Assembly (NCBI GenBank): GCA_963580455.1
Contig: OY756965.1
Location: 21,054,902 to 21,118,901, forward strand
Direction: 5' to 3'
Source: Euonymus europaeus
Taxonomy: Eukaryota > Streptophyta > Magnoliopsida > Celastrales > Celastraceae
Length of the DNA: 64,000 bases
In this document: in pieces, positions 25,601-37,970 of the stretch
Numbering within the stretch: position 1 is the first letter of the stretch
Layout of the letters: every line of letters starts with the position of its first letter
Program-made: the position numbers and the translations under genes
Notes under the pieces: generated by a model
Databases searched by the model: none
The model's input: the letters and a program-made list of their open reading frames with translations, nothing else
Told to the model about the DNA's origin: nothing

Positions 25601-28600
25601 CATTTTCTCCAGAGCTTCAACTGACAAGACAGAATCTGCTTTTCCAGTCCACAAAAGCAAGCATAGTTGGATTATTTTTAACATTAAAACACCAGAATTA
25701 ATATAAAAATGAAAGCTGATTAACAACATTTCAAGGGCAGAATAGAAGTCTACAAAGACTCGAGGTGATAAACTCCTTGTTCAGATTAAACTGAAGCCAG
25801 AAGTACCAATAATCATGAATACTGTAACTAAAAGAACCATCTAACCACAGGAGCAAAATTCAACCTTAAACCTTATATGATAATGCAAAGATGAACTATC
25901 TTCAAGAACTGATTAGATGGTAAAAAGGCCATTCAGACAGATACAGATGGATATTCAGATGGACACAAGCGTATTCTAATTACAGGAAAGCATACAAAAA
26001 TCTAGCCAAGCAGTGAACATTATTCATAAATTCAGCCTAGGAAGAACCTCCACATGTGTTAACAACAAATCAGAAAACTAAGAGCATAAATAAATGCCGA
26101 CCAGGATTCTAAACTTGCGTTGACAAGCAAATGAAACAACCAGAATAAAACCAAAAAAGAAACATAATGCAGTGGTGCATAGAGTTCTAAAAATTCAAGA
26201 GGATATACCAAAAAGAGAAGGAGACCCCAAAAGACACGGATGGAAAAAAAATTAAAAAAAAAAAGGACATGAACTAGGATTAGCTGAGAGTGTGGCATTT
26301 TATAAGTCTGAAAGGGAAAAATAAATAATGTGATAGATTCTCAATAATTTCTCATATGGGTTCACATCGCCAACTGTACCATTGTATGGGATAAAGGCTG
26401 ATGATGATGATGACGACGACGACAATGATGATGATAATGCAATAACTCTAAAGGACTTTTGAGTCAATAAAATGAAATATAGATGTAGTTGACGTCTTAC
26501 TTACCAGCAGACTGGGAACCCTCGAAGGTGCCTCCACTCTGCTTAGACACAGCTCCATTCTGAGAAGTCATCAGATTATTTGCAAACAAATTAATCCCTA
26601 CAACCGTGAATCAGAAGTGCCACATATTCTGCAGAGAGTGTACTGATTGGGACTTACTTCCCTGGCAGATTGAGTATCCTTTGACGAAGTAGTCTCATCC
26701 ACATCTTCAACGCTTTTAAAAGGACTACTTTGAACAGTTTCTTCAGGAGAAACATCAACAAAAGCTGCAGACCAAAGGTACATAAGAGAATCAAGTATAA
26801 AGCACTTCTTATAATTTTTGCATGCAAGAGTCCTAAATTTAACAAGATGACAGACGTTAGTGAAGATATCGCTAATAAGATTAAAAATGGGTGGAAGAAG
26901 TGGAGTAGTGCATCCGGGATTTTATGCAAGTGAATGATTCCATTAAGGTTGAAGAAAAAATTATATAAGTCAACTATACGAGCTGCAAGATGATGTATGG
27001 TTATGAGCATTAGAGAAACTATATCCAGAAAAGATGCATGTAGCATACACACGAATGTTTCGTTGGATAAGAAAAGAGATTATTAAATCTAAGGTAGGAG
27101 TAACACTAACTGTAAATAAGTTGAGTGAAAACCGTTTAAGATGATATGGGCATGCACAACATAGAGATAATGGTACGGCGGTGAGTAGAATTGAGAGAAT
27201 ATATTTACAAGAGAGAAGGAAGGCGAAGAGGAAGACCCAAAAAGACATAGCTTGAAGTACTAAAAATGATATGAATTCAATAGGGAGTTAATAAAAGTAT
27301 GATCCTAGATAGAAATGAATAGCGGAAACGAATACACGTAGTGGATTCTTGTTGATTTTCTCATATACACATCTAGCCAACCCCTGGATGATGAAGAGTC
27401 TTGCAAATACAACATGCACGGATAACCAAAAGGCATATGGCTAGCAGAAAACATGTGTATTTACTTTCTAACAAGTAGCAAACTTGTGCAGCTCTAACAA
27501 TCATCTCCATGTATGACAGTTCAGGAGGCAATGCTAGTTTTGAGTGAGGGCAAATTCATACACACAGACACATACATCATACATGCAACCGTTATGAGCA
27601 CAGTGGCATATGAGAGAATGATTATACTCTCAGTATAAATGTACGTATATAAACCAGAATAGGAGTTGAAATCTACCCTCAATTTCAAGAACTGAAATTT
27701 TAGGCATTTAGGTATTCCCAGAGAAGATCCACAATCAGCACTACAAATTTTGTATTGCAAGCATTAGCTGTGGGTTGAACAGTGAATATTCTATGTGTGA
27801 CACACTGCTCCTGATATGGGAACAATACAGAGAATTTTGATGGTTAACCCCCAGAAGGACCAAATTAGAATTCGAAGCAAAACCCATTAACCTGGCACCT
27901 GAAGGAAATTTCTTCATTAATAAGCAATGCAGTGAACCCAATATCTCAACCACTAATTCTACTTTCAAGATTGGGTTCATTCTCCAAAGTTCATCAGATT
28001 TCCCCCCTTTTTATCAAACTTATGAGATTGAATAAAAAATTAGATAGTTTAACAGTCAACAATAAAGAATCTTTTAATCTAAATATAATGAAAATGAATT
28101 TCTAATAAATTTCAAAGAAACGGAATTGAGAGATCGGATGATACTACCCAAATATATTAAACCTGAATATCCAAGACGTTAAAGGGCGTCAAATTTGATC
28201 ATCATTATGAGTAATAAAGCCACAATTTACACTTAAACTATAGCATGCACATTTCGGAAGAGTTCCCCTATTACCGTAAGTCTTTTGTTCCTTCTTTGCT
28301 GCAGGTTCAACTTTCCTTGTTTCATCTTTTACTTGTTCACCTTTCCTTTCTTCTTTGAATTCAGTTGTTTGAGCTGCTTCCACTTTTGTTGCAGGAATAT
28401 CCATCGTAAGCGCAGGTTGGGAAGCAGGCGAAGGTGATGTGGTAGGCACTGATCCTGGAGGCATTGGAAAAGGAAAAGGCGAACTCGAAGGAAATCCAGC
28501 ATTGTTAAATGGACTATTTTGTGTGTTGATTTGGCCCATCAAAGTTTTCATAGCTTGCTGCATAGCATATTTCTAAAGGAAGAAATAGACAATTGGATGA

Positions 28601-31600
28601 AAACACTGTTAGTTCCTATATATGACAGCTTTCTTGCACATCTACAGACAAGTAAACATGCCAATTCAATATGTCAGGATACAGGGTGAAGAAATTTATG
28701 GTACAAATTCTTCTCTTTTCTATGGAGATAAAAATGTACCAATGTATCCACATATTCAAGTTCGCATATATCTCAAGAGAAAAATAAACAATATCAGCAA
28801 GCCATAATCTCAATTAAGTGGAAAAGGTACATTATTCCTCAAAAAATCTACTTGAACTTGAACTCCATAGCAAGAATTCACTATCACCAATCAATCATAT
28901 CCAAGTCTACACACCCTCCACGGATCCTACCATATCTTTCAGCATTTATATCTTCTTTGCATGAGTGTGGCAACTGATGGTAAAATTGAATCTCGTTCAG
29001 CAATGATACTTACCACGACACAACCCTGAGCAATAAAATTGTCCCTTAATAGTTTAATCAGGATTTTATTCGAATACTATAGTTTGTATCATAGTTTCAA
29101 TTTTCTCTCTCTAAGAAGTTTCCATCTTTTTTCTCTCTCCATTGCTTATTGATGAAAACAATGGCGAAGCATTTGATGTGGCATAACCCAGTACTAGGGT
29201 ATGCAGGTTTTTCTTATTAATGACCATAGAACTAATTACATTATAATATAATCTATTTACAACACTTATACTCTACCCATGGCTGTCTTTCTTTTTTTAT
29301 CGGTCTTCCTGAGAACCATGGATCTAAATATTGCTTTCTCATTATATCACTCAGTCACTCCGGCTCCAATTTCCCATTTCTCCTCTTGCTTCTATTTTTT
29401 TTACTATTATTATTATTTTAATGATTTTGATAAGTCATGGAATTATACGTAAACATACACATACAATGGCCATGGTGTAGTGTGTCCAGCGGAGAATGTT
29501 GATAAATTTATGACTTTTTTTGGATAAGTCTTTGGTGGATATGTCATTTAACAGGTGAGAATTCCTGCCTTTTGTTTTCAGGTATATTGTTGTCAATTTT
29601 GGGGTTATGATGTCTAATAGGATGGTACTGTGGGGTTCACTTTCAACTTCGCTTTTCAATTTCTCTTGCCTGTCCTTCCTTTAAAAGTTATTTCTTACAA
29701 CCAGGTTGGGTTGGATGAATAAGTTCATTATCATCATCATCAACAAGGCCCTTAACCTAAACAATGTTGAGATCAGCTACATGAATCCATAAGAATTTCC
29801 TTTGGAAATTGCAATTCATTCCTATCGAAAGCTACATGCTTCCTCACATGGATCTGCGACTCTCCTTTGCGTAGAAAACTATTGATGATGTTATTCATTC
29901 CAAAATCAGTTGGAATCCCATCACTATCTTTGAATTCCCTGGAAATCTTGAGAATAATTGAATCTTTTCTACTGCTTTGAAACTGTTGTGTTGCTCTATT
30001 GATGCCCATGTCTGGAGTTTAGTCTCATTGGATCCACTAGTGTTTGGCTTTGTTTTTTGGGCTTCCACGGTTTGGCGGAAATGGATGTGGATTTGTTATT
30101 GATAAGTGGGAAGCTGTTGGAACAAGATTTTAACACATGTATCTCATGTAAGAATGATTCAGGAACTATTTATCACATTCAATTACACTGCATCTGGACC
30201 CAAAAAAATGGAACACCATATGGAATATGATGGGGCCAGCGGGGTTACAAGTGAAAAAATTTCCTCAGAGTTAATTGGTGGAGTTCACTTATCGAGGAGA
30301 GAGGCAAAAGGAAAATTCTGCTTGGTATTCCTATGATCACTTGCTGGTTAGTGTAGCCGGAAAGAAATACCAGAATCTTCGATAGAAAAGAATCTGAATT
30401 GGATAAGGTCATCGATAACTGGCTCTCTATGACTAGGTTTTGACTCGCAAGAGATTGTAGCAATTTTAGAGAAACACCGAGATTTCATGCAACTAAGTAC
30501 TCCGTCTGCTCCTTTCTCTTTTCTGCATCAGTTGTATCTTTTACCTCGCTTACTGGGTAGCACTATCTTAGTTCACCTTAATAAACTTTCTTTTGCATTA
30601 AAAAAAACTGCATTCTTTTGTCTCACTACATCGTACTCCTCTCTCAACTTATTCTATGAATCCTTCCTAAATGAAAATAAAATTCAGATTGTTCATCTAA
30701 TATGCTCTGCACTTGCTAAGTTGGTTAACAAATGCTTGTTAATCAAACGGTAATAACAATAAGTAAGAGATAGTCCAACACATTCATAAGTGAGACCTGA
30801 ATATATTTAGAATACATGCAACTATCTTTCTACCGCAAATGCACACACATTAAATCAAAACGTCTTTTAAACTTTGCAAATGTGGTTTACCAGACGCAAT
30901 TAAATTGATAAATTATCCATGACAGACCATAAGCAGAAGTAACTTGCTGAAAGCTTTACTAAAGCATGAAGACAAACTTCATCAGGTAAATTCACTTCAA
31001 GCCATCAGAGAATAAAACCACAAAAAATGGAAGTTCTCCATAGTAGTGATAAAATAAATTTCCTGCTATTGAATAAAGGGATGCACCAACCACATGATGA
31101 ATGGAAATTAATGAAATTAATTTTGAAAATGACTTCTCTAATCAAGCAACATGTTAAATTCAAGCTTCACTCAGAACCAAGTTAATAATTCCTAAAGCAA
31201 AAATGCAAAAGATCCCCATTGTTTGATGTTATGATGCTAATTAGCAATGGGAATATGACATAGTCAATACACTGACCTAGTAGAAGAATAGCACTCACCT
31301 TTAAGTTTGCAGCAACCTGTCATTTTAACCAAAAATCAATCAATCTAACCAAGAGAAGAAAAAAAACTCCAGAAGACCTGTGCTCTGCTCGATAAAATAA
31401 TATGACAAAATAACTTGAATTGCATTAGTAATCGTTGTCCTCACCCATGAAAACAGTGCTGATAACCCAACACCAACTCCAATCCAGAAAAGCGGTGAAC
31501 CCCTACAAGCATTATCCAAATATTATAAAAAACTTGAGCAGAAAGGAGAATGGGAGGGGAAAAGAACAAAAGTAGGATAAACCCCTACAAAATTGTGGAT

Positions 31601-32834
31601 CCATGATTAACTGTATTAAGCCTTTTCAAGAAAAACTAAAGAAAAGAAAAAAGTACTACAATTCAAGAGGATGATTCAATTACACGTTTGAAGCTGGGGG
31701 AGGCAATGGTTGTGGGTTAACACCAATAGACGACATCTCTTGACTACTCGAAGAAGAAATGGTAGCAAAACTTTCAGCACCTAATTCCCTCAGAACTGTA
31801 TCACAAAATAGCATCAAGAACTGTCACAAATATAGAAGCAGAAGAACAAGAACAAGAAGAAAATGATCAAATTAAGAAAACTTAGAGCAATCCCACGAGG
31901 AAAAGAAAAAAAGAACACAATAAGAAACCTTTGATAAGATGAAAACCGAACTCAAAGTTGAGTCTCGGAAAATTGTGTTCCTTTCACTTATATTCCTAGT
32001 CCTTTTGATTTCATGAAATTCTTCTAGGATTACAAAAAACAATTATTTCAGCAAATCATCATATTCTTACAGGCCCGCGACTCTTCTTTCTTTCATTTGG
32101 GTGGTTCAGCTCATAATGTGGGATCAAGAGATCAATCAAAGAACTATTGCATTTTAGGGTTCATGTAAGCAGTTCTAAAAGGCCAAACTCTTTCGGGTTC
32201 ATGTAAGCATTTCTAAAAGACCAAACTCTATAACGTGTTTCTTATGTGCACTTCCTTTGCATTTTTCAAGTTTGCACCTTTACCTTTTCTTCCAGTAAAA
32301 ATATCAGTGAATTCAACCAGTTCCAAGAGATTCTCCAGCACTAGTCATTTTTCAAACTTAAAAGAATTGGGCATTCTTTTACTGGTAATATAACCCCGAC
32401 TTCACAAGTTACTTTGTTATTTATTGGAGAGACTAAAATGTAGGTAGGAACATCATCAGGTGTGACATATCAAATTCAGCAGGGATAAGCAAATAATCAC
32501 CATCCAGGTTGAATTATAGGCTTCTCATAAAATCTTTTAGTTTATGCTTCAGTTAATTCTACAATTCAAGAAATTGTTAACGTGATATGGAATTACCATC
32601 CTGGGAAGTTCTTGGAGTGCCTGCAGTGCTTCGGCGGAATCTATGAGAGTGAGCAAGAGCAGAGATGGAAATCATGTAACCGCGAGGTACAGTCCGGGTA
32701 CGTTGAACCGACGAAAGGCGAGAACCAACTGGGGAGATTCTGGAACTTTCTCCAATAGGGTTTTTCATGGAAGTGAATCCCAACATCAGCTTCGGAAAAG
32801 AAGTGGAAACCATAGCCAAATTGAATGTCTCCAT
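19613..32834 (-). CDS. TIC40: TIC40, chloroplast inner-envelope import component
   Basis: Fourteen exons, 5' to 3': 32834-32597, 31795-31684, 31502-31445, 31316-31299, 28572-28275, 26764-26658, 26559-26505, 25620-25566, 24104-24064, 23247-23202, 21832-21738, 20820-20717, 20092-20045, 19672-19613. Total 444 aa, close to the family's roughly 447. TIC40 is a single-pass inner-envelope protein that couples TIC110 to the stromal Hsp93 motor during protein import. Residues 1 to about 75 are a Ser/Arg-rich transit peptide. One membrane segment follows (GSPLFWIGVGVGLSALFSW, about 117-136), then a Pro-rich linker (FPFPMPPGSVPTTSP) and a charged linker. The conserved C-terminus has VEALEKMMEDPTVQKMVYP, YLPEEMRNP, SREWDNSVMDTLKNFDMNSP, and the Sti1/Hop-like end QIGLTPEEV...CSQNPMSIVKYQ...VMDVFNKISELFPGMTG. 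All phases close. Exon 4 is only 18 nt. Introns are swollen by transposon relics. Confidence 0.97.
20966..21014 (-). mobile_element. RTE-LINE/SINE 3'-end relic
   Basis: ATCGTCATCAACATAGCC followed by TTAATCCCGAACAATTTGGG is the reverse complement of the plant RTE/Au-type 3' end (GGATCCCAAATTGTTCGGGA, then a TGATGA tail). It lies in the TIC40 intron between exons 11 and 12. Confidence 0.6.
21990..22652. mobile_element. Non-autonomous DNA transposon rich in GAATCGTATGAATCG motifs
   Basis: The left edge AAGGTTGTCAAATCGAATTG and the right edge (reverse complement CATTGTTGTTAAAATTGTAC) are loosely inverted. Both ends carry many copies of ATCGAATCGTGAATCGTA, so the ends can fold together. The centre is unrelated AT-rich DNA. 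It lies in the TIC40 intron between exons 10 and 11. Family unknown. Confidence 0.6.
26790..27370 (+). mobile_element. RTE-type LINE reverse-transcriptase C-terminal fragment inside TIC40
   Basis: Translated pieces on the plus strand match the end of plant RTE reverse transcriptases in order: TDVSEDIANKIKNGWKKWSS with ASGILCK (26848-26930), IPLRLKKKLYKSTIRAAR (from about 26938), RMFRWIRKEIIKSKVGVTLT then VNKLSENRLR, YGHAQHRDNG, then RRKAKRKTQKDIA (27050-27250). Stops and frameshifts interrupt it. It is antisense to TIC40 in the intron between exons 5 and 6. Confidence 0.85.
29729..29790 (-). mobile_element. RTE-LINE/SINE 3'-end relic
   Basis: ATCATCATCATCAACAAGGC and then AACAATGTTGAGATCAGCTA form the reverse complement of an RTE-type 3' terminus with a TGATGA tail. 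It lies in the 2.7-kb TIC40 intron 4. The rest of this intron (28573-31298) shows no other recognisable element. Confidence 0.55.
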
Positions 32835-33554
32835 TATTCAACAGTCAATCTAGGAATCCAAAATTATATTATATTATCGACTCTGGAGTCTCAGAATCTA
32901 GAATCACATACAAATAATGCACACAGCTCTCCTGGTATTCAACGAAGATTGGAATATAAGGTTGGAGTGAGATGAAGAATTACTCGCGCCGAATTCTCGA
33001 CTGCAGTCGAATAGAAAATAAAAAATATTAAAATAACGGAGGATTAGGTGGAGCGGGGTACTCCTCGCCGCTCGAGAATGGAAGTTCTTTGGGAATTCCG
33101 GGGACCTCTGTAATGGGTTTTTAGCTCATTTAAAAAAATAGTTTTTAATTTATTTTTTATCAAGAACAAAAGTGCGACAACATATAATTTATGTCAAACA
33201 AAATCACATTATCATTAAATGGAGAGAGAAAATTTTACACCGTTAAATATAAACTCGAAACGGATTTCACGATGTATTTGATTTTTGTTTAAAACTAATA
33301 AAGTACCGTTGAAATCATAATTCCGATCGAAACACAATCATAATATTCAATAACATAAAATAAAAATTAATTTTTTAATGGATAAAAACCCATTTACTGC
33401 TGTAAAAAAATTATAACAGACCCTCATGAACTCAATTATTTGCTCCTGTACGGGTGTATGGCAAAGGTTACTTTGGAGGGGTTAATTATAGGAATAAGTA
33501 CCAATAACTACGAACTGCTAACCCACCACCCACCCCAAAAAAATGTTTAAAGAT
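32835..33554. other. TIC40 upstream region
   Basis: Promoter and 5' UTR side of TIC40 on the minus strand. The first 200 bp are less AT-rich, the rest is AT-rich spacer. No clear TATA box could be assigned. Confidence 0.4.
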
Positions 33555-33900
33555 TAACCGGGATGCATCCTGGATGACAACTAGTTCAACTGCAGGTGCT
33601 GGTGCAATAATCAGGAACGATTATGAACGTGTTATTTCATCAACTCTCAAACCAACTCATGCTGGCAACAGCCTAGAGGCCGAAACATAGGCCTTCCATT
33701 TTGTTCTTGAGTAAGCTTTATGCAAGTGATTGCAAATTATTGTCACTGCCATCCTAAATTCATCTGAGACTTATACGCCAGATGGTCTTATCTTGGATGA
33801 AATAGGGAGACAAAGAAGTCTTATAGACTGCTATTTAGATTATGTAGTCAGACTAGCAATGCCACTGCCCTCTATATAGTCGAGAGTTCTGAGTTCTTCA
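33555..33900 (+). mobile_element. RNase H-like domain fossil of a non-LTR retrotransposon
   Basis: The plus-strand translation INRDASWMTTSSTAGAGAII, then RNDYERVISSTLKPTHAGNS and LEAET*AFHFVLE*A matches the plant RVT_3/RNase H pattern (N-x-D-x-S-W, AGAGAxIR, EAEALAF-x2-LEWA). Two in-frame stops in this short span show it is dead. It lies between TIC40 and the glucanase gene. Confidence 0.75.
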
Positions 33901-34110
33901 ATGAATGATAGATACCTTATGGTTTTTCTATAAATAAATAAAAAAACCATCGTCCAAGCACGATTTGTTTTATACAAAATTTAATGGATCGCCTTCTCTA
34001 AGCACTCCATGACTACACCTACAATGGAAGATAAAAACTACTACTCCCCAACATCTTACAGAAATTCTTTGAACGATCACCAAAAGAAATCAACATTTGA
34101 TGATCTACAA

Positions 34111-37100
34111 CTACAAGAAAGCTATGCTCCAAAGTACAATTCCGACGAGCATTACAGGTGTGAAAGCTCCACGATGAAGTTTGTGCGCTGCAGAATCTGA
34201 AGCCGTGGAGTTCATAGATGGGGCAGTGATATTCGACATGGTGGCGTTGATACTTCTGCCAAGGCTGCATGAACAAGAAAATGATAAATGCTTGAAAATG
34301 TAAGTTAATCAGTTTGTTGGAGCTTCCATGGATACCCCATCTATACTTGGTTTACCTTAACTTTGCATGAGACGGTGAGTTGAATCAATCATATATTAAT
34401 ACAACTTACAAGAAGTGAAAGACATTCAGTTAAACATAGCTTTTACCTTCCTGGGAAGACGCATGAACCATGACCTGCACAAATGAAACAGAGAGGGGTT
34501 TATTAACTCGTAGAAAAAACGCCTCTTGTGCAGAACAACCCAAGCCTAGAAAGAACGAAAATTGGCAAGTAATGAATTATAGATGATAAAAAGTGTGATC
34601 TTACTCGGATCAGAGGTAGTGACTGCTGCAACTCCGTTAAAGTCACATGTTCCAGGAGCCTTCCCCATCTGATGATAGTAAGTGTCGAAGGCATAGGTTG
34701 CATGTGCAATCACATTGTCTGGTTCATAGCATGGTTCTCCCTGTGACAATGCTGAGCAATCAACCTTGCCAGCTCCACATGCCCAGTCTAAAGCAGCCTG
34801 CAGCATCTTAGGATCCGAGCCTTCCTTGGCAGTGCAATACGTTTGGTTAGATGTATCATTTGCCAACACTGATCCTGACCCTGCCAAGTGCAATACATAT
34901 ACAGGCTCCCCGTTTGCGTTAAATAAACCCCAGTTCTTCTCTGAGACTGGACCTGGCTTTGTATCCTCATTATAGAGTTCATATATGTAAGTACTAACAG
35001 CAATGCCAGGGCGTTTTGGAGTTCCGGTTTTGTTCAGCACATGCCTAATCAAATTGCTGTTGTAAGTATTGGCATTGTCCAAAGTTGCATCTGGTTCATT
35101 AGAGTCACCCTTTGATGGCCACCCCGATTCAGTTACCACAATAGGAATATTAGTGAAGTTCAAGAAGGCCATGGCAAAGTATGCAGCATCAACCATAGCA
35201 TCGAACACATTGGAATAGTGGACAAGGGTGTTAGCATCAACGGCTTCTTTGTTTGAAGGGAGAGGCTTGAAGAGTGCATAGTCTAACGGAATTACACCAT
35301 TTGATTTCATGTAGTCATAATAAGGGTATATATTGAGCATGAGATAGGAACCTGTGGATTGCAAAAAGTTGAGCATCGGAACCAAAACTGGATTCAATGA
35401 GCGGTTAAAGAAGGCTTGAGAAGGAGGGAAAGAATCAAGAATAATAGAGGTAGAAAGAGGCGTTGAAACTTTGATTTGGCGGTCTAGATTGGATGCTACC
35501 AGTGCTGAGTGAATGAACTTTAGAGCATTCGCAAGCACTGGTGCAGCATTAGGGAGGCCGGTTAAGACTTCAGACCCTACACATATTGCAGTGATGTTGG
35601 TCGCTGGGTAATGAGCTACAACATTACGGGATACCCAATTTGCTGCAGTTGAATTCGATTGACCAATCCCAAGGAGCTGTTCGTTTGGAACAGAAACCAT
35701 GACTCGAATGCCAGTATTAGCTAGTGCAACAAGCATGCCCTGGTCAGCATTATATAAACGGACATGTCGGATTTGCTGGGCTTTAAGAAGAGCCGCTACT
35801 TGAGTTGGGTGCGGCATGTCTGAAAGGTCTGTTCCTATATTCACACCAACAAAGGAATCTGCAAATAGAAATCAATAGTGTTAAAAACTTCACGGTGAGG
35901 ATCTGTTCGTATGTCCACACAACTTAAGGCATGTCTAAAACATTGACCTTCTATGGTACAGGTTGAATAAAAAGAGGGATCATATAATTTTAGGAATAAC
36001 ATTTCAAGAGTGTGATAAAACATCCAACCAAAAAACTAAGGCATGAAAATGAGCAGACCTCTAATTCTCAGTCCTTAACGAAATATCAAGACAAGAATGC
36101 AGTCTACCTAATGACATGAAGATGTCGACTTAAAAATGATTAGAAAAATGGTGGTCCGAACCCCAATCAATGGCCAAATATAGCTAGCAAAGAAGCTCAG
36201 AAAATCTGTCTACTATCCTAATAAGTTTCTAGCCACGGACTATTTTTTCGGCTCTTTCCATGTGTTTCATTAAAATAATTCTGGAGAAAATTCCACAAAA
36301 CTAATGTATGAAACTGTGAATATAATAAATACCAATATGCATCATCATAGCCTCTATCCGACACAACTTTGGGATCAGCTGGATGAATCCATATGAGAAA
36401 GTTAGTAGGGTTCCACAATGTGAATTCTCACACAATACATTTCTATCTAAAACTTCATTCTCTGCTCTAGTTCAATTAGTGTGTTTCGTTTCTTATCACT
36501 TCTATCAATTTCTTTATTTGGGCTCTCTTCTCTGGAAAAAAGGGTCTACTACAATGAGCCAAATGGCTCAGAAAAATTAGTTTACTGTCTGATTATCAGA
36601 CAGCAAGCCAATCTAAGTCACATAAAATTTAGATAAAACTATATCTTGTTCCAATTTTCACCCTTTTTTAAAGATTGTCAGTTACTACAAGCCTTAATGA
36701 GAGAATCAAAATTTTGGATTAGCATGCTTTTCTAGAATCTCTTTTCTCATTCACCTTTCTACATATTATCGGTCAGATTATACAGCATTTGTACTATTGT
36801 GGTGCTAAAATGCTAAGAGACTTTCGATGCCTGTGCTGCATAGGTGGAAACTCACCACTTCTGAGCCATAAACACAAGTGCCTAAGTTCAATAATGTTAG
36901 ACATTTTGCATTGCACTTAGTTTGCAAGTAATGGTATCACAATGCCAAACAAGAAGCAATCCCAATACCAATTTTTCTATGTCAATGTATTTCTGAATCA
37001 AATTATCATCTCCTATGAAAGCAAACAGAAACCTCTTTTGCATTGATATACCAGCAAACCGCAGATGATCAAAAGATCCAGTAGTACTATTCACATAGTG

Positions 37101-37970
37101 AAATAGTTAAACAGAGCACATTTATCAGACCATACTTGCTGTGCTGGTCTAGACTTGAAACTATCTTCCATTTCAAATAAATCTCTTCTTTTGGAAAACA
37201 GCAGTATGAGTCCACATAATAGAGTGAAAAAAAAAAAGAGGATATTTACAAGGTTATGGAGAGACATCAGAGGCCAAATTCACTATCTTTCTTTGGCTAG
37301 AGCAATGCTACTGACCCCCAATTTATGACCCCTACTGTAAGACCCGCTTAACATCCAATGGATTTGAGGGTACAATGGGGGTCGGTCTCAAGCATTTTTC
37401 GAGTAGAAATTCCATAACCAACTGGCTTCCTAGAGTCATGACATATAATTAATTTTCATCTCCTCTTTTTCTTTCTTGTTAATCAATCAATTAATCAAAT
37501 AATTAGTTGTTCTTTTTGGTAGGTGGAGGGTAAAGAGTCAACACAAGAATATAGTAGTATGCAGTAGAGAAGAATATTTAAAGCGCCCAACTCCCATTCC
37601 ATCATCCTTTAATGCCTAAATTAATTAAATATCCAACCTACAAAAACCTGACATGGAAGCAAAGAGAACACTGAAATATTGCACAAAACAGAATCTCTCT
37701 TGGTGAAGCAAAGCTTCCCTTTTCGTTACCCAGAACCAGAACACAAAACATTACTCAAGGCTACTAATTAAAAGATAAATTCAGAAAAAATTAAAATTAT
37801 TTTGAAACGGACAATGTAAACCCAAAAAGGATCAGCCCCACATAGAAAATTAAACTCAAAACATCAACAAAAAAATGAAGGCAAGCAAGAGAACCTGAAA
37901 GAAAGTTCTCACCTTCATCAGCTGTAACAACAGAAGATACAAAAAGAAGAAGTAGAATCAACACAGCCAT
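34111..37970 (-). CDS. GPI-anchored glucan endo-1,3-beta-glucosidase (GH17 + X8/CBM43)
   Basis: Four exons: 37970-37913, 35858-34605, 34474-34447, 34264-34111; 497 aa. It hydrolyses beta-1,3-glucan (callose) at the cell wall or plasmodesmata. The signal peptide is MAVLILLLLFVSSVVTA. The GH17 domain begins VGVNIGTDLSDMP; the likely acid/base Glu is in VGSEVL (about E116) and the nucleophile Glu in VVTESGWPSKG (about E263). An X8/CBM43 callose-binding domain starts at TYCTAKEG (about residue 360) and runs into exon 3 (SHGSCVFPG). The C-terminus is Ser/Thr-rich, then hydrophobic (PVMLVGIVLWSIAFL), a GPI-anchor signal. An in-frame ATG lies upstream at 38105, but the 37970 start gives a standard signal peptide. 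Exon 3 is a 28-nt microexon, and intron 1 is 2.05 kb. Most like Arabidopsis glucosidases of the At2g01630/At1g66250 type. Confidence 0.95.
36339..36392 (-). mobile_element. RTE-LINE/SINE 3'-end relic in glucanase intron 1
   Basis: GCATCATCATAGCCTCTATC then CAACTTTGGGATCAGCTGG and ATGAATCC is a third copy of the RTE-type 3' end, minus orientation. The remainder of the 2-kb intron shows nothing recognisable. Confidence 0.6.

Noticed and set aside
29773..30009. 78-codon minus-strand open frame near an RTE 3' end
   Set aside because: No match to LINE motifs I know and no start context; probably chance.
30487..30753. 88-codon plus-strand open frame in the TIC40 intron
   Set aside because: Low-complexity Leu/Phe/Ser composition, no recognisable domain, lies within an AT-rich intron.
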